This document shows, piece after piece, positions 18,904-29,839 of a DNA stretch of 64,000 nucleotides (the first letter of the stretch is position 1; the number at the start of each line of letters is the position of its first letter). This stretch comes from Colwellia sp. Lineage in GTDB: Bacteria > Pseudomonadota > Gammaproteobacteria > Enterobacterales > Alteromonadaceae. The stretch lies in the NCBI GenBank assembly GCA_013215655.1, contig JABSOX010000002.1:1-64000 (forward strand). Direction: 5' to 3'. The notes under the pieces were generated by a model. It was not told the DNA's origin. It saw nothing but the letters and a program-made list of their open reading frames with translations, and made no database searches. A program made the translations under genes and the position numbers.

Positions 18904-20163
18904 ATGCGCATTATTCATACTTCCGATTGGCACCTCGGACAAAATTTTTATGGAAAAACTAGAGCCAATGAGCATAAAAAATTTCTTACTTGGTTACTTA
19001 ATACGATAACCGAACACAACATTGATATGGTTATTGTCGCTGGAGACATATTTGATACAGGGTCGCCACCAAGCTATGCCCGTGAGCTTTATTTTGATTT
19101 TATCGTTAAGCTTCATCAGTTAGGTTGCCAGCTGGTTATTTTGGCAGGGAATCACGACTCTGTTGCCATGTTAGGTGAGTCAAAACAATTGCTTGATAAT
19201 TTATCCACTAAAGTGATTCCAGCAGTGACGGATAATATTGACGAACAAGTTTTTTATCTAAACGATAAATGTGGTGTTCCTAAAGCGGTTATTTGCGCAA
19301 TTCCTTTTATTCGGCCAAGAGATATTATCAAAAGTTCGTCTGGGCAATCGGCGACAGATAAGCAACAATCATTACAACAAGCTATTAGCGCACATTATCA
19401 AAACTTATTTGAACATGCTCAGCAACTAGCAAACACCTTCAAAGATAATAAATATCCGATCATTGCTACCGGACATTTAACTGCTGTTGGTGTAACGGTG
19501 AGTGAATCGGTACGAGACATTTATATTGGTACTTTAGACGCATTTCCTGCTAATGCTTTTCCAAAAGCTGATTACATTGCTTTAGGCCATATTCATCGTG
19601 CGCAAAAAGTCGCTAAAAGTGATCATATCCGCTATTCAGGTTCTCCTATTCCTTTAAGCTTTGATGAAGCTAAACAAAATAAAGTGGTTGTCATCGTTGA
19701 TTTTACTTCGGATAAAGCACAAATATGTGAACTTACCATACCGCGTTTTCAGCCGATGGCAATGATAAAAACGCAGTTAGATAACATCGACGAAGATGTA
19801 AAAAATGTGGTTGCTGAGCTCAACGATGACCAAATCTTGTGGTTAGATATTGAAATTGATAGTGCTCAGTATTTGGATAACTTAACACCGCGAATTGAGC
19901 GCCTTATAGAAGACTATCCCGTAGAAGTTCTTTTAGTTAGACGATGTAAAGAGTCACGAAAATTAATGCCCAACAATCAAAAGAAAATCACCTTAAATGA
20001 ATTATCTCTAGATGACGTTTTTAGCTCTCGCCTTGAACAAGAGCATTGGCAAAGTGAACAAGAACTGGCACGGAAATCTCGCTTAACACAATTATTTAAG
20101 CAAGCGGCAGAACAAGTTAGGGATGAACAAGTTAAAGATGGACATTTGGACGCTGCATTATGA
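18904..20163 (+). CDS. sbcD: Nuclease SbcCD subunit D
   Basis: Mn2+-dependent Mre11-type nuclease that, with SbcC, cleaves hairpins and DNA ends. The phosphodiesterase motifs are all present in order: DWHLGQ, GDIFDTG, GNHDS, GHLTAVG and GHIHRAQ. 419 residues, close to the E. coli protein (400). The stop TGA overlaps the sbcC start as ATGA (20160-20163), a translational coupling typical of this pair. Confidence 0.95.
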   Translation: MRIIHTSDWHLGQNFYGKTRANEHKKFLTWLLNTITEHNIDMVIVAGDIFDTGSPPSYARELYFDFIVKLHQLGCQLVILAGNHDSVAMLGESKQLLDNLSTKVIPAVTDNIDEQVFYLNDKCGVPKAVICAIPFIRPRDIIKSSSGQSATDKQQSLQQAISAHYQNLFEHAQQLANTFKDNKYPIIATGHLTAVGVTVSESVRDIYIGTLDAFPANAFPKADYIALGHIHRAQKVAKSDHIRYSGSPIPLSFDEAKQNKVVVIVDFTSDKAQICELTIPRFQPMAMIKTQLDNIDEDVKNVVAELNDDQILWLDIEIDSAQYLDNLTPRIERLIEDYPVEVLLVRRCKESRKLMPNNQKKITLNELSLDDVFSSRLEQEHWQSEQELARKSRLTQLFKQAAEQVRDEQVKDGHLDAAL

Positions 20164-23100
20164 AAATTTTAAGTTTACGTTTTGAAAATATCAACTCATT
20201 AAAAGGTCAATGGAAGATTGATTTTAGCCAAGAGCCTTTTAATAGCAATGGTTTATTTGCTATTACCGGAGCTACGGGAGCTGGAAAAACAACCATACTT
20301 GATGCCATCTGTTTAGCACTTTATCACCAAACACCACGTTTGACGGTATCAGACAAACAAAATCAATTGATGACTCGCCATACGGCAAACTGTTTAGCGG
20401 AAGTTGAATTTGAAGTGAAAGGGCAGGGCTATCGTGCTTTTTGGAGTCAGCGTCGTGCTAAAAATAAACTTGATGGTAACTTACAAGCACCAAAAGCAGA
20501 ATTAGCAACATTATCTGGTGATATTTTAGCCGATAAACTCTCTAAAGTTCGTAGCGAAATAGCGCGACTTACTGGGCTTGATTTTGCGCGTTTCACTAAG
20601 TCGATGATGTTATCACAAGGACAGTTCGCCGCTTTTTTAAATGCTCCGGCTAATGAACGCGCCGAATTATTGGAAGAATTAACCGGAACTGAAATATATG
20701 GTTTGGTTTCTCAGCAAGTTTTTGAAAATCATAAAGCAGCCAATGAATCCTTAAATTTGCTACAAGCACAAAATCAAAATGTGAATTTATTGAGCGCTGA
20801 ACAAATAGATGAAATCACTCAGCAGTTAAGCAATATTGTCGAACAAGAAAAGCAGCTACAAAGCCGAGTAGAACTTTGGCAAAAAACCAAAGCTTGGCAA
20901 GTTAATTATGATGAAAATAGTGAACAGCTTAATGATGCTAATGAACAATTATTGCTAATTAAAGATAAAGAATTAAATGCTGAAGAGCAATTGGCGCAGC
21001 TGGGGAAATCGGAACCGGCTGAAATTTTACGTTTACCTTTTGAAACTAAACAGAAATTACAGCAACAATGTCATAACTTAAACCTTTCTCGTCAGCAAAT
21101 ACAGACATCATTAACGGATAGTGAAATATTCGCGAGTAAATTTGAGCAGGCGTTGCAAGAAGTTACAATAAAGCAAAAAAAGCAGGCATTAGAGCATATT
21201 AAAGTTGAGAGCCTGATTGTTGAAGTTGTTTTACCACTTGATGCAAAAATATCAAATCAGCAACAACAAAAACACACATTTGAACAGGAAGTGAAGCAAA
21301 ATAATCAGGTGCTTTCCACGGTAAATGAAAAACTAAACGATATTAATCGGCAACAACAACAGCGTCAGCAGCAAATTGATCATGTCGCGAAGTTTATTGA
21401 GAACCATCCACATCTAAAAACCTTACCTGAAAAACTGCCCTTGTGGGAAAATCAGTTTAGCCAATTAGCAGAAGAGCAAATGCTGTTGGTTAAATTAAAT
21501 CAACAACATGACGAATTGTTCCAACAACATAAAAGTTCTACTGAATTATTAGCTACGCAACAGCAACAATTAAATACTCAACAACTTAAGTTTGAACAAG
21601 ATAGGTCAGCTTACCAAGTTATTGTTGAACAAAAAGAAACTTTATTAAAATCAGCTCTTTCTACAACGCATTTTTCGAATGAGCAAGCCCTAGATGCTAA
21701 TCGTGAAGAACAAGTATTTGAACAGTTAAATAAATTACAGTCACTAGCCAATGAGCAAGCGCAAGCGTTACATAATGCACAGCGAGTGCAAACATTGTTA
21801 CATGAGCAACAGTTGCTTGAAGAGCTGAGTCATCAACAAAAGCAACAACTAGAAGTCATTGATAACGATTTAAAACAGTTGCGTATTGTCTTTAAGCAAA
21901 CACAGCAGCAACGTGATGATGTGGTACTTATTGTAAATCAGCAACAGACTATTTTCTCTCTTGCTGAGCACCGGAATAATCTCCAACCCAATGATACTTG
22001 CCCTTTATGTGGTTCTCTTGAACATCCATTGATCATCGAGTATCAACAAGCAAATAGTTCAGAATATCAACAACGACTTGAACTGCTCAATCAAACGTTA
22101 AGTGAGCTTGAAACTCAAGGTAAAGCGCTCAATGCGCAGCAAAGTAAATTACAAGCTGAGCAGAATGCTGCCATTGACAATAAACAATTAAAAACCAATG
22201 AAATTAGTTTATTTAAGAATAACTGGCAGGCCCAACAGCAGGCGTTGGCAATAACGTTTTCAATAGAAAATATTGAAAAAATAGAACAGTATATTAGTGA
22301 AAATCAACAAGGTTTAAATGATTTAATATTAGTTAACCGTCAGTTACAACAAATTAATCAGCAACTTGAGCAACAGTATCAAGTACTTACAGTACAAGAG
22401 AAACAGCTGCTTAATGACCAAAATCAGCATGGTCAACTTGAGGTAAGTAACAGGCAACAGTCTCAACAAATTAAAGTACTTAGTTTGCAAATCACCGATA
22501 AAAACGAATTTACAGACCATCAAATTAAAGCCTTGCTTGTTGATATATCGGCCATTGGACTTGATTGTCCAGAAGAAATCATGATTGATGTAGAACAAAG
22601 AGGTTATGAGCCTTGGTTACAGAATCAACAGCAAGCAGTAGCTAATTTTAACCATATGGTTAATCAACATCAGCAGCTAAATGAACAGCTCATTCCGTTA
22701 CAGCAATCGTTTGTGATTGAACAAACACAGCAACAGCAGTTATTAACTGATATTGATAAATATAATCCAAAAATACAGCAACTTATTATTGAGATCACAG
22801 CAAATCAACTACAACGTTTTCAACTTTTTACGGAGCAGAGTATTGATCACGTAAGGACTAATATTGCCAATGAAAAAATAGAAGCCGAGCAGTTAATTCA
22901 AAACCAGCAAAAACAAACCAACGAGCAACAACAACAAGTTCAGCATTATCAAGGGCAATTACAAGCTTGTCAGCAACAGTTTGCGGAATATCAACAGCAA
23001 TTTGATGATGAAAATGCGCTGTGGTTAATACAATTAGAAGCAAGTATATTTACGGATGAACAAGCATTTGTCTCAGCACTTATGCCACTAGAAAAACGTA

Positions 23101-23933
23101 TTGAACTAAACCAGTTAAAACAAACATTGTTTCAAGAAAAGCATAAAGCGCAAACAATTATTGAACAAAAACAAACTAAATTTGAACAACTTATTAGCGA
23201 ACAAAATGTACTTGCGCAAGCAGGTATTGATACTTTTAAGTTAAAAGGTATAGAAGATAAATTGACAGGTTTTTCTCAAAGTATGAAGAGTCTGCAAGTG
23301 AACCAAGGACAGCTAAGTCAGCGTCTTTCTCTAGATAAAGAATTAAGTATAAAACAAGAAGGATTAATATTAGAAATTGAAAATCAGCAGCTTGCGGTTG
23401 ATGATTTATCACATTTAAATGGCTTAGTAGGCTCTGCAGATGGTGCTAAATTTAGACGTTTTGCTCAAGGTTTAACCTTAGCTCACCTCGTTTATTTGGC
23501 TAATCAGCAATTACAACGGTTACATGGTCGCTATCAATTACAAAGACAAGAGTCAGATACTTTGGCTATCGAAGTATTAGATACTTGGCAAGGTGACAGT
23601 GTTCGTGATACTAAAACCTTATCGGGCGGTGAAAGCTTCTTGGTAAGTTTGGCCTTAGCGTTAGCTTTATCTGATTTGGTTAGTGCTAAAACCAGTATTG
23701 ATTCATTATTTTTAGATGAAGGTTTTGGTACCTTAGATAACGATACTTTAGAGATCGCTTTAGATGCGCTCGATAACTTAAATGCTAGTGGTAAAATGAT
23801 CGGCATTATCAGTCATGTAGAAACACTAAAAGAACGTATTGCCGTCCAAATAAAAGTAAGCAAGTTAAGTGGATTAGGAGTGAGCGAATTGGATAGTCAG
23901 TTTAAGTTTTCGCCAGTTGCTCAAACAAGTTGA
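20160..23933 (+). CDS. sbcC: Nuclease SbcCD subunit C (Rad50-like ATPase)
   Basis: SMC-like ATPase of the SbcCD complex. Walker A GATGAGKT lies at residues 37-44; a very long coiled coil surrounds the zinc hook CPLC (C614 and C617, almost exactly mid-protein). The C-terminal head has the signature [19 protein letters not shown] and Walker [13 protein letters not shown]. At 1257 residues it is some 200 longer than E. coli SbcC (1048), the increase being in coiled-coil arms that are strikingly rich in glutamine. Start overlaps sbcD. Confidence 0.96.
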   Translation: MKILSLRFENINSLKGQWKIDFSQEPFNSNGLFAITGATGAGKTTILDAICLALYHQTPRLTVSDKQNQLMTRHTANCLAEVEFEVKGQGYRAFWSQRRAKNKLDGNLQAPKAELATLSGDILADKLSKVRSEIARLTGLDFARFTKSMMLSQGQFAAFLNAPANERAELLEELTGTEIYGLVSQQVFENHKAANESLNLLQAQNQNVNLLSAEQIDEITQQLSNIVEQEKQLQSRVELWQKTKAWQVNYDENSEQLNDANEQLLLIKDKELNAEEQLAQLGKSEPAEILRLPFETKQKLQQQCHNLNLSRQQIQTSLTDSEIFASKFEQALQEVTIKQKKQALEHIKVESLIVEVVLPLDAKISNQQQQKHTFEQEVKQNNQVLSTVNEKLNDINRQQQQRQQQIDHVAKFIENHPHLKTLPEKLPLWENQFSQLAEEQMLLVKLNQQHDELFQQHKSSTELLATQQQQLNTQQLKFEQDRSAYQVIVEQKETLLKSALSTTHFSNEQALDANREEQVFEQLNKLQSLANEQAQALHNAQRVQTLLHEQQLLEELSHQQKQQLEVIDNDLKQLRIVFKQTQQQRDDVVLIVNQQQTIFSLAEHRNNLQPNDTCPLCGSLEHPLIIEYQQANSSEYQQRLELLNQTLSELETQGKALNAQQSKLQAEQNAAIDNKQLKTNEISLFKNNWQAQQQALAITFSIENIEKIEQYISENQQGLNDLILVNRQLQQINQQLEQQYQVLTVQEKQLLNDQNQHGQLEVSNRQQSQQIKVLSLQITDKNEFTDHQIKALLVDISAIGLDCPEEIMIDVEQRGYEPWLQNQQQAVANFNHMVNQHQQLNEQLIPLQQSFVIEQTQQQQLLTDIDKYNPKIQQLIIEITANQLQRFQLFTEQSIDHVRTNIANEKIEAEQLIQNQQKQTNEQQQQVQHYQGQLQACQQQFAEYQQQFDDENALWLIQLEASIFTDEQAFVSALMPLEKRIELNQLKQTLFQEKHKAQTIIEQKQTKFEQLISEQNVLAQAGIDTFKLKGIEDKLTGFSQSMKSLQVNQGQLSQRLSLDKELSIKQEGLILEIENQQLAVDDLSHLNGLVGSADGAKFRRFAQGLTLAHLVYLANQQLQRLHGRYQLQRQESDTLAIEVLDTWQGDSVRDTKTLSGGESFLVSLALALALSDLVSAKTSIDSLFLDEGFGTLDNDTLEIALDALDNLNASGKMIGIISHVETLKERIAVQIKVSKLSGLGVSELDSQFKFSPVAQTS

Positions 23934-23983
23934 TTTTGTTTTACTTGAGAGAGTAGAGTTGCATTAAATTAGTTTTTGCATTG

Positions 23984-24007
23984 CAGTCGTTAAGAATATA
24001 ACGACTG
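23984..24007. terminator. Hairpin between convergent sbcC and bcp
   Basis: Perfect 9-bp stem CAGTCGTTA/TAACGACTG with a 6-base loop. No clear T tract on either strand, so the terminator assignment is tentative. Confidence 0.4.
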
Positions 24008-24040
24008 GACTTGCAGTTCGTTTTAATGAGCAGAATAAAC

Positions 24041-24514
24041 CTAAGCTAATTCGTTTAAAACATCTAAAACCACTTGATGGTGATCTTTCGTTTTAAACTT
24101 GTTAAATACATGGCTGATTTTTCCATCTAAGCCAATTAAAAAGCTCAAGCGATGTATACCGTCATATTCGCGACCCATAAATTTCTTTAAACCCCAAATA
24201 CCAAAATCATCAGCTACTTTATGATCAACGTCAGATAATAAGGTGAAGTTAAGCTCGTCTCTTACACAAAACTTAGCTAATCGTTTACTTTCATCAGGAC
24301 TGATACCAAAAACAATGGTATTAAGCTCTGCTAATTCAGCTTTAATATCACGCAAATTTTGTGCTTGCACAGTACAGCCAGGTGTCATGGCCTTAGGATA
24401 GAAATAGACTAAAACTTGTTGTTTACCGATATAGTCGGCTAATGAAACGATTTGTCCATTTTCATCGGGTAATTGAAAAAGTGGTGCGGTTTCACCAACG
24501 GTAATTGTTTTCAT
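24041..24514 (-). CDS. bcp: Thioredoxin-dependent thiol peroxidase (Bcp/PrxQ family)
   Basis: Peroxiredoxin that reduces H2O2 and organic hydroperoxides. The fold and peroxidatic motif are clear: VLVYFYPKAMTPGCTVQA with C47 as peroxidatic Cys, then FTLLSDVDHKVADDFGIWG and FMGREYDGIHRLSFLI. 157 residues, the family size. The resolving Cys found five residues on in E. coli (C45/C50) is Gln52 here, so the intramolecular disulfide route is not available at that position; the only other Cys is in AKFCVRDE. Convergent with sbcC and 47 bases after gcvR on the same strand, the usual gcvR-bcp pairing. Confidence 0.93.
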   Translation of the reverse strand: MKTITVGETAPLFQLPDENGQIVSLADYIGKQQVLVYFYPKAMTPGCTVQAQNLRDIKAELAELNTIVFGISPDESKRLAKFCVRDELNFTLLSDVDHKVADDFGIWGLKKFMGREYDGIHRLSFLIGLDGKISHVFNKFKTKDHHQVVLDVLNELA

Positions 24515-24561
24515 GAATTTCCTTAATTTTATTTCGACTAGAGCTATAGAATTAAAAGATC

Positions 24562-25089
24562 TTAAAGTAAATTTGAACTGATTTTTTTAATGCAGCCTTG
24601 TACATCAATCAGTTCACAGAGCTCAAAATAGTCATGCTCTATGCTCTCGATACTAACATCATCGGTAAGGGCAATAAGTATGCTGGCTTTCATTAGGTCA
24701 TTTTTTGGATCTATTTCAGATTTTAATGATGAGATATCAATTTTACGTGTTGCAAAAAAAGCAGTAACTGCCTTTAGAACTCCAGGTTGGTCGATACCTG
24801 CGTAATCAACTTGATAATGATGAGTAAGGTCGCGAGGCTTATAATCAGTCGTTCGTTTCATCATGGTGATTAATTCTAGGTTGAGTGCAATCGCAGGTAA
24901 TTTACATTCAATTTGGTTTATTGCTTTAGCAGAGCCATTAAGTAACATGATTAAGGTAAATTCAACACCAAAAATGGCCATTCTGCTATCAATTATATTA
25001 CAACCACACTTACTGGCTAATTTAATTAACTCACTAACACTGCCTGTTCTATCGGCACCCATAGCGGTGAGTACTAAATATTGCGACAT
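24562..25089 (-). CDS. gcvR: Glycine cleavage system transcriptional repressor
   Basis: GcvR is a double-ACT-domain protein that binds glycine and antagonises GcvA at the gcvTHP promoter. The first ACT domain starts with VLTAMGADRTGSVSELIKLA and the second with YQVDYAGIDQPGVLKAVTAF. 175 residues, slightly shorter than E. coli GcvR (190). It is followed by bcp, the known neighbour. Divergent from bamC across a 344-base gap. Confidence 0.88.
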   Translation of the reverse strand: MSQYLVLTAMGADRTGSVSELIKLASKCGCNIIDSRMAIFGVEFTLIMLLNGSAKAINQIECKLPAIALNLELITMMKRTTDYKPRDLTHHYQVDYAGIDQPGVLKAVTAFFATRKIDISSLKSEIDPKNDLMKASILIALTDDVSIESIEHDYFELCELIDVQGCIKKISSNLL

Positions 25090-25433
25090 GGTGTAGACCT
25101 AACCTAGTTTAAAAAAGCGACATTGTAACCGAACTGGCAGTAATTGACATAAATAAACACAATTTAAGATAAATTTCTCTTTGACCACCTTGTGTTTACA
25201 AAATCAGCCAAGTACCATGGAGCGCAATTATATTAACGATAGTCTTATCGATAAATTTAGTTTCTATTTTATGAACTAAATGTTGCGTTTGAAATCCAAT
25301 AGCAGCAACTAAAATTTGTTTGATATTTTGTTAAATCTTTTTTAGATATTAATGCACTCTACTTGAGTGTTATTGGCAAATAATTGATTATTTAAACATT
25401 AGAAAGATTCAGAACGTATCCGCAGGAGTTTTA
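25090..25433. other. Gene-free divergent region between gcvR and bamC
   Basis: About 344 bases with no credible open frame. In E. coli the gene next to gcvR here is dapA, in the order dapA-bamC; I find no dapA sequence or remnant. A possible -35 TTGACA at 25144-25149 has only a TAAGAT 15 bases on, a poor promoter. A good ribosome site for bamC (GCAGGAG) lies at the right end. Confidence 0.5.
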
Positions 25434-26507
25434 ATGAGTCGTAAACTATTTTATTTTTCACTATTGAGTTTATCAATATCAGCTTGTAGTGGTGTTAATA
25501 ATAAACAGGCAATGGGTGGTTTTGAGTACGCAAATAAGAGTGAAGCAAAAATCCTCGCTATTCCTGAAGGGTTAGATAAACCAGCACAACATAAAGATTA
25601 TTATGTTAACAATGATATTAACCACGAAGGCCCGGTTGGCAACAAAGTTGATATTCGCGCACCGTCACTGGTTTTACCTATTGCATCTTCTTCTCGCGTT
25701 GAACAAGATTCTTCTGCTGCAAAAATATGGTTTGACCAAGTCTTAGAAGACAAAGATTTGCAGCTCTTTATTTATCAATCCGTTGAAAAACAACTAACGT
25801 CTGACGGTGTTAATTTAAACGTCGTTGATGATGATAAAAAGATATTTGAATCAGAATGGTTTCATAACACCATTGAATCAGGTTGGTTATTTAAAAGTGA
25901 AGAAATCTCAAAAAGCATGCGCTTTCAATTTAGCTTTGAAACTAAACCTCACGGCCGCAGTGTTGCATTAACCGTTAACTTGGTTGAATATAAAGACGTT
26001 GATGGTAGTTCTTCAATGGATTTAATTGATAAACACCGCGCTGAAATGGCGATGCTAAATCAGATAATTGGCCAAGTTGATTATCAGTATCGTTTGCAAC
26101 AACGTGAAAATCGTTTGATGAGAGCAAATCAACAATTAGTATCTATCGGGGATAACCCTGAAGCAGAACCTGCTTATATTGTTGAAATGGAACTTGAACC
26201 GTTGTGGTCTAATATGCCTATCTTCTTTGAAGATTATGGTTTTAGTATCACCGATTTAAATGAAAGTAAAAAAATATATTATGTAGACTTTATTAAGCCT
26301 GATAGTAGTTTTTGGGATCGTATCTGGGGTGATGATGCTCCGGTTGTTAATATTAAAGAGTCAAGTTATCAATTTGTTTTAGCAAAAATGGATGAGCAAA
26401 CTTCAGTGACCATTTATGATGCTGACGGTAATGTTTTATCTCATGATACTTTAGAAAAAATAATGCCAGTAATGGAACCTGGTCTATCATTTAGGAATGT
26501 TTTTTAG
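25434..26507 (+). CDS. bamC: Outer membrane protein assembly factor BamC (lipoprotein)
   Basis: Lipoprotein signal with lipobox SISAC and acylated Cys at residue 18. After it comes the unstructured BamD-binding lasso, with LAIPEGLDKPAQHKDYYV typical of BamC, then two helix-grip domains (VLPIASSSRVEQDSSAAKIW onward, and AYIVEMELEPLWSNMPIFFE). 357 residues compared with 344 in E. coli. Strong ribosome site AGGAG at normal spacing before ATG 25434. It stands alone, ending at a strong bidirectional terminator, without dapA before or purC after it. Confidence 0.92.
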   Translation: MSRKLFYFSLLSLSISACSGVNNKQAMGGFEYANKSEAKILAIPEGLDKPAQHKDYYVNNDINHEGPVGNKVDIRAPSLVLPIASSSRVEQDSSAAKIWFDQVLEDKDLQLFIYQSVEKQLTSDGVNLNVVDDDKKIFESEWFHNTIESGWLFKSEEISKSMRFQFSFETKPHGRSVALTVNLVEYKDVDGSSSMDLIDKHRAEMAMLNQIIGQVDYQYRLQQRENRLMRANQQLVSIGDNPEAEPAYIVEMELEPLWSNMPIFFEDYGFSITDLNESKKIYYVDFIKPDSSFWDRIWGDDAPVVNIKESSYQFVLAKMDEQTSVTIYDADGNVLSHDTLEKIMPVMEPGLSFRNVF

Positions 26508-26535
26508 CTCTGCTCGATCGATTTATTTAATACCT

Positions 26536-26578
26536 AAAAATTCCGCTTTATATTTATGTAAAGCGGAATTTTTTTATT
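26536..26578. terminator. Strong bidirectional terminator after bamC
   Basis: Perfect 15-bp stem AAAAATTCCGCTTTA (26536-26550) / TAAAGCGGAATTTTT (26559-26573), 8-base loop, with T runs on both strands. It serves bamC on the plus strand and the dapE cluster on the minus strand. Confidence 0.92.
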
Positions 26579-26783
26579 CTTTATTTGAGCTTTCATTATT
26601 AGGAGTAACGGTTGGCATTTTATGATCAGTTTTATTACTTCTTGGCAGGGTTTCTTTTAAATCATTTAAGCCTTTCTTTCTTAATGGTGTTTTAGCACTT
26701 TTTTGAAAAGTACTCAGGTTACCGATAATAATGGCAAATGCAGCAATGATAAGTAAAGGCACTATCCAGTTGTCCATATTCAT
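26574..26783 (-). CDS. Small single-pass membrane protein (DUF2897-like)
   Basis: 69 residues with one membrane helix near the N terminus (WIVPLLIIAAFAIIIGN) and a polar Lys/Ser/Asn-rich tail. It resembles the short DUF2897 proteins of marine gammaproteobacteria and sits where E. coli has ypfN, another tiny single-pass membrane protein downstream of dapE. Function unknown. It is the last gene of a minus-strand run from 29372, six bases after the M15 peptidase stop. Confidence 0.7.
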   Translation of the reverse strand: MNMDNWIVPLLIIAAFAIIIGNLSTFQKSAKTPLRKKGLNDLKETLPRSNKTDHKMPTVTPNNESSNKE

Positions 26784-26789
26784 TTCTGA

Positions 26790-27464
26790 TTAGATCTCTT
26801 TATTAATGTTAGTGACATAACAATTATAAATGTTCTCAATGTTATTGATGATTTCGATTTTTCCATGAATGTCACTGTTAAGTATAATGGTGGTTAGTTG
26901 TTCGCAGCTTAATTGTGATAAAAAACTACTCGCTAAAGGTTTATAGGATAAATGCCAAGGTTCAGCGGCAACACCTTGACGATATTTATCATAAGGAAAA
27001 TAAAAGCCAAAATCGCTACTGTGCTCATTTAGCCATTGACTTAAAGGTTCAAAATAGCCATCTTGTTGATATTCCCATGGCTCAAGTTGTAGTGTCTTAT
27101 TGTTAGGTAAAAGGTTCTCAGCATAAATATCTATATCTGTTCCCCAATGATGACGACTGGCCCCCGGCAGCGCTGAAAACAATAAAATAGCATCAATTTT
27201 CTCTTGATCAGAGTTCATATTAAAATCAACAAGTTGTCCTTGTTGATTCTTAACAAGTAGTTCACCAATGAATTTTCTATTCCATATCGACAATTGTCGT
27301 TCAAAACTGCGATAACCACTGGCAATTTTTAATACTAAATTCTCTTGTAATGCAGCAGAGCACATTTTTTGCCAATGATGCTCAATATCTTTGTGGATAC
27401 CACAATGCTCATTTAACCAAAGTATATGTGAGTCATTTTGTCCGGTAAGCTGCTTAATGTTCAT
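26790..27464 (-). CDS. M15-family (VanY/LdcB-like) carboxypeptidase
   Basis: Zinc carboxypeptidase of the peptidoglycan-peptide-trimming M15B type. The metal-binding motifs SRHHWGTDIDIY and AEPWHLSY and the SGYRSFERQLSIWNRK substrate block are all present. No signal peptide is visible, so a cytoplasmic, recycling-type D,D- or L,D-carboxypeptidase is plausible. It follows dapE by three bases and is surely co-transcribed; dapE makes meso-diaminopimelate, the residue such enzymes act next to. Confidence 0.85.
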   Translation of the reverse strand: MNIKQLTGQNDSHILWLNEHCGIHKDIEHHWQKMCSAALQENLVLKIASGYRSFERQLSIWNRKFIGELLVKNQQGQLVDFNMNSDQEKIDAILLFSALPGASRHHWGTDIDIYAENLLPNNKTLQLEPWEYQQDGYFEPLSQWLNEHSSDFGFYFPYDKYRQGVAAEPWHLSYKPLASSFLSQLSCEQLTTIILNSDIHGKIEIINNIENIYNCYVTNINKEI

Positions 27465-27467
27465 TTG

Positions 27468-28619
27468 TTATTTGTCGTTGTTGCCTAATATATTCACTAA
27501 ACTGTGATAATAAATATCAACTAACTGACATAAATCATCACAACATACACTTTCATTAACTTGATGAATAGTGCTATTGCATGGTCCTAACTCAACTACG
27601 TTTGCACCCGTAGGGGCAATAAAGCGGCCATCTGATGTACCACCAGCGGTTGAAAAATCAGGTAAACTACCCGTCACTGTATTAATCGCTTTAGCAACAG
27701 CATCTAACATTAAACCCTCTTCGGTGATAAAAGGTAAACCGTTATAGGTCCATTTTATTTCATAATCTAGTTGGTATTTATTAAGGATAGCTTCAATTTT
27801 ATCAACAATTTTTTTAAAGTTCAGCTCAGTACTAAAGCGTAAGTTAAACCAAGCGTTAATATGCCCAGGGACAACATTGGTAGCACCTGTGCCTGATTGA
27901 ATGTTTGATAATTGAAAGCTTGTTTCGGGAAAGTATTCATTGCCATTATCCCAATGGGTTTGGCTAAGCTCAGATAGTGCAGGCATGGCCAAATGAATAG
28001 GGTTTTTTACATGATCAGGGTAGGCGACATGACCTTGTTTGCCATTAATGGTTAGTTCACCGGAAATTGAACCTCTGCGGCCATTTTTAACCACATCACC
28101 TACTTTATAGGTACTTGAAGGTTCACCAACGATGCAATAAGTTATTTTTTCTTGTCGAGCTTCTAAGGTATCAATAACGCGGGTGGTACCATTAATGAAA
28201 GGACCTTCTTCATCACTGGTGATAAGATAACTGATTGAACCTTGATGATCAGGATAATCAATAACAAACCTTTCCGTAGCAATAATCATTGCTGCAAGGC
28301 TACCTTTCATATCTGCAGCGCCGCGACCATATAACATGCCATCAATGATTGTCGGCTCAAAGGGTGGGGTATGCCAAAGTTCAAGATTACCTGCAGGTAC
28401 AACATCGGTATGACCCGCAAAACAAAATACGGGATCTGTGGTACCGCGGCGCGCCCAAAAATTTGTAGTATCTTCAAAGATCATTGATTCGATGTTAAAG
28501 CCTATGGGTTTAAGTCGCTCTGACATTAACTCTTGGCAACCTGCATCTTCAGGGGTAACTGAACGTCGAGCGATAAGATCTATTGCCAGTTCGATAACTG
28601 GGGCATGTGCTTTATTCAT
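27468..28619 (-). CDS. dapE: Succinyl-diaminopimelate desuccinylase
   Basis: M20-family dinuclear zinc hydrolase making L,L-diaminopimelate for lysine and peptidoglycan. Zinc ligands lie in [22 protein letters not shown] and TSDEEGP; the dimer loop and [20 protein letters not shown] follow, and the final His is in the C-terminal [12 protein letters not shown] block. 383 residues (E. coli 375). Its start overlaps the yffB stop by eight bases, as in the widespread yffB-dapE operon. Confidence 0.95.
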   Translation of the reverse strand: MNKAHAPVIELAIDLIARRSVTPEDAGCQELMSERLKPIGFNIESMIFEDTTNFWARRGTTDPVFCFAGHTDVVPAGNLELWHTPPFEPTIIDGMLYGRGAADMKGSLAAMIIATERFVIDYPDHQGSISYLITSDEEGPFINGTTRVIDTLEARQEKITYCIVGEPSSTYKVGDVVKNGRRGSISGELTINGKQGHVAYPDHVKNPIHLAMPALSELSQTHWDNGNEYFPETSFQLSNIQSGTGATNVVPGHINAWFNLRFSTELNFKKIVDKIEAILNKYQLDYEIKWTYNGLPFITEEGLMLDAVAKAINTVTGSLPDFSTAGGTSDGRFIAPTGANVVELGPCNSTIHQVNESVCCDDLCQLVDIYYHSLVNILGNNDK

Positions 28620-28962
28620 TCAAAAATAACTCTTGGTATTGTTGTTCTTTAAAACCAACACTCAAAACATTCTTATGTATAAGAACAGGTCGTTTTAATA
28701 GTGTCGGCTGTGCTAATACGGCATCAAACATTACTTGCTCAGTTAAGTTTTCTTTAATTTCATTGGGTAGGTTACGAAAAGTGGTGCTGCGTTTATTGAG
28801 TAAAATTGACCAGTCACTTTGTTTGTTAAAAGAGCTCAATAACTCTTCTGATAAACCCTGCGTTTTAAAATCATGAAAAGTATATTGAATTTCTTGGCTA
28901 TCTAACCATTTTAAGGTTTTTTTCACAGTGTCGCAGTTTTTAATGCCATAAACTATTGTCAT
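28612..28962 (-). CDS. yffB: ArsC/Spx-family protein YffB
   Basis: Thioredoxin-fold protein of the ArsC/Spx family with a single N-terminal Cys in [16 protein letters not shown] and the typical [10 protein letters not shown] and LLKRPVLIH segments. 116 residues, the family length. Despite the ArsC fold its role is not arsenate resistance as far as is known. Overlaps dapE by eight bases. Confidence 0.88.
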   Translation of the reverse strand: MTIVYGIKNCDTVKKTLKWLDSQEIQYTFHDFKTQGLSEELLSSFNKQSDWSILLNKRSTTFRNLPNEIKENLTEQVMFDAVLAQPTLLKRPVLIHKNVLSVGFKEQQYQELFLNE

Positions 28963-28970
28963 TGATATTC

Positions 28971-29372
28971 CTAGTGATTATCTGTCGTAGATAAGAGTAC
29001 TTGATAATTTTTTGCACGTAATGCTGTGATAGCATCAGCGATCTTCTCAGTTTTAACCAATATATAATCAGTATCAAAGGTAGAAATCGCAAAAATGCTA
29101 ATTTTCTCATTAGCAAGAACCATTGAGATGTTAGATAAAATGCCGGTAAGGGTAAAATCAAGCGGACCAACAACTTCAAGTGCCTGCCAATCAGGTTCAA
29201 CTTCTTCACTTTCAATTTTTATTGATTCAGGTAAAACAATGGAAACTTCTTCGTAGGTTTTAGCAATAAAAAATACTGGAGCAGAAAATACGTGTTCAGG
29301 TATTTTACTATTGGCAGGTAAGCTATGAATTGAAAAAATATCGTCTAATAACTTCAGCGTAAAAGTTTTCAT
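28971..29372 (-). CDS. ACT-domain protein
   Basis: 133 residues made of two small regulatory folds: an N-terminal strand-rich half (FTLKLLDDIFSIHSLPA, EVSIVLPES) and a C-terminal ACT-like domain with GPLDFTLTGILSNISMVLAN and FAISTFDTDYILVKTEKIAD. This matches the ACT/CASTOR-like family of amino-acid-binding proteins; ligand unknown. First gene of the minus-strand run ending with the DUF2897-like gene, eight bases upstream of yffB. Confidence 0.78.
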   Translation of the reverse strand: MKTFTLKLLDDIFSIHSLPANSKIPEHVFSAPVFFIAKTYEEVSIVLPESIKIESEEVEPDWQALEVVGPLDFTLTGILSNISMVLANEKISIFAISTFDTDYILVKTEKIADAITALRAKNYQVLLSTTDNH

Positions 29373-29839
29373 TAAGAGTCATTCAGTTTCATGGATATTG
29401 AGACCTACTATACAGATAATAGCCTTTTAACACTACCACTGGCTGATGGTGAATTAAACTTGCTTAAATTAAAAGTTCAATATAAATATTGTATACAACT
29501 AGAGTGTAAATGAAGGGTTTGTTGCTTGTATTTGAATGTACAGCATAAAAGGGCTGTATATGAGTATTATCTTTGAATAATTTAGTGTTTTTACGGTTGT
29601 TGATGAAAATAGAGGATATCCACAAAAGCTGTGGATATCTTTGTTAGTAACCATTGTGTTGTTTTGTATCTAATTGTATTTAAAGGAAAAGTTTAGGTGT
29701 TCGTTTTTTGTCTTGTCTTGTTTTACTTTATCAATTTATTAAAAAGTATAATTAAATGCTTGTATTGTTGATATTTGTTAATAAACACAATAAATACCAA
29801 CAAATAACACTCTATGTAGAGCATTATAGGCACCGTAAG
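29373..29839. other. Gene-free stretch with a 10-bp perfect palindromic hairpin
   Basis: 467 bases, AT-rich, no credible open frame. The one clear feature is GATATCCACA (29615-29624) and TGTGGATATC (29630-29639), a perfect 10-bp inverted repeat with a 5-base loop. It may be the terminator that once served the ackA-pta operon (minus strand), although the following T tract is weak. The TTATCCACA-like core invites comparison with DnaA boxes, but only as a partial match. Confidence 0.5.

Noticed and set aside
28940..29215. A 91-codon frame overlapping the ACT-domain gene
   Set aside because: Same-strand shadow in another frame; the ACT frame is better supported and has proper operon spacing.
29615..29639. 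TTATCCACA-like bases in the 10-bp palindrome suggested DnaA boxes or an origin
   Set aside because: Only a partial match (ATATCCACA), no cluster of boxes, no dnaA/dnaN/gidA neighbourhood.
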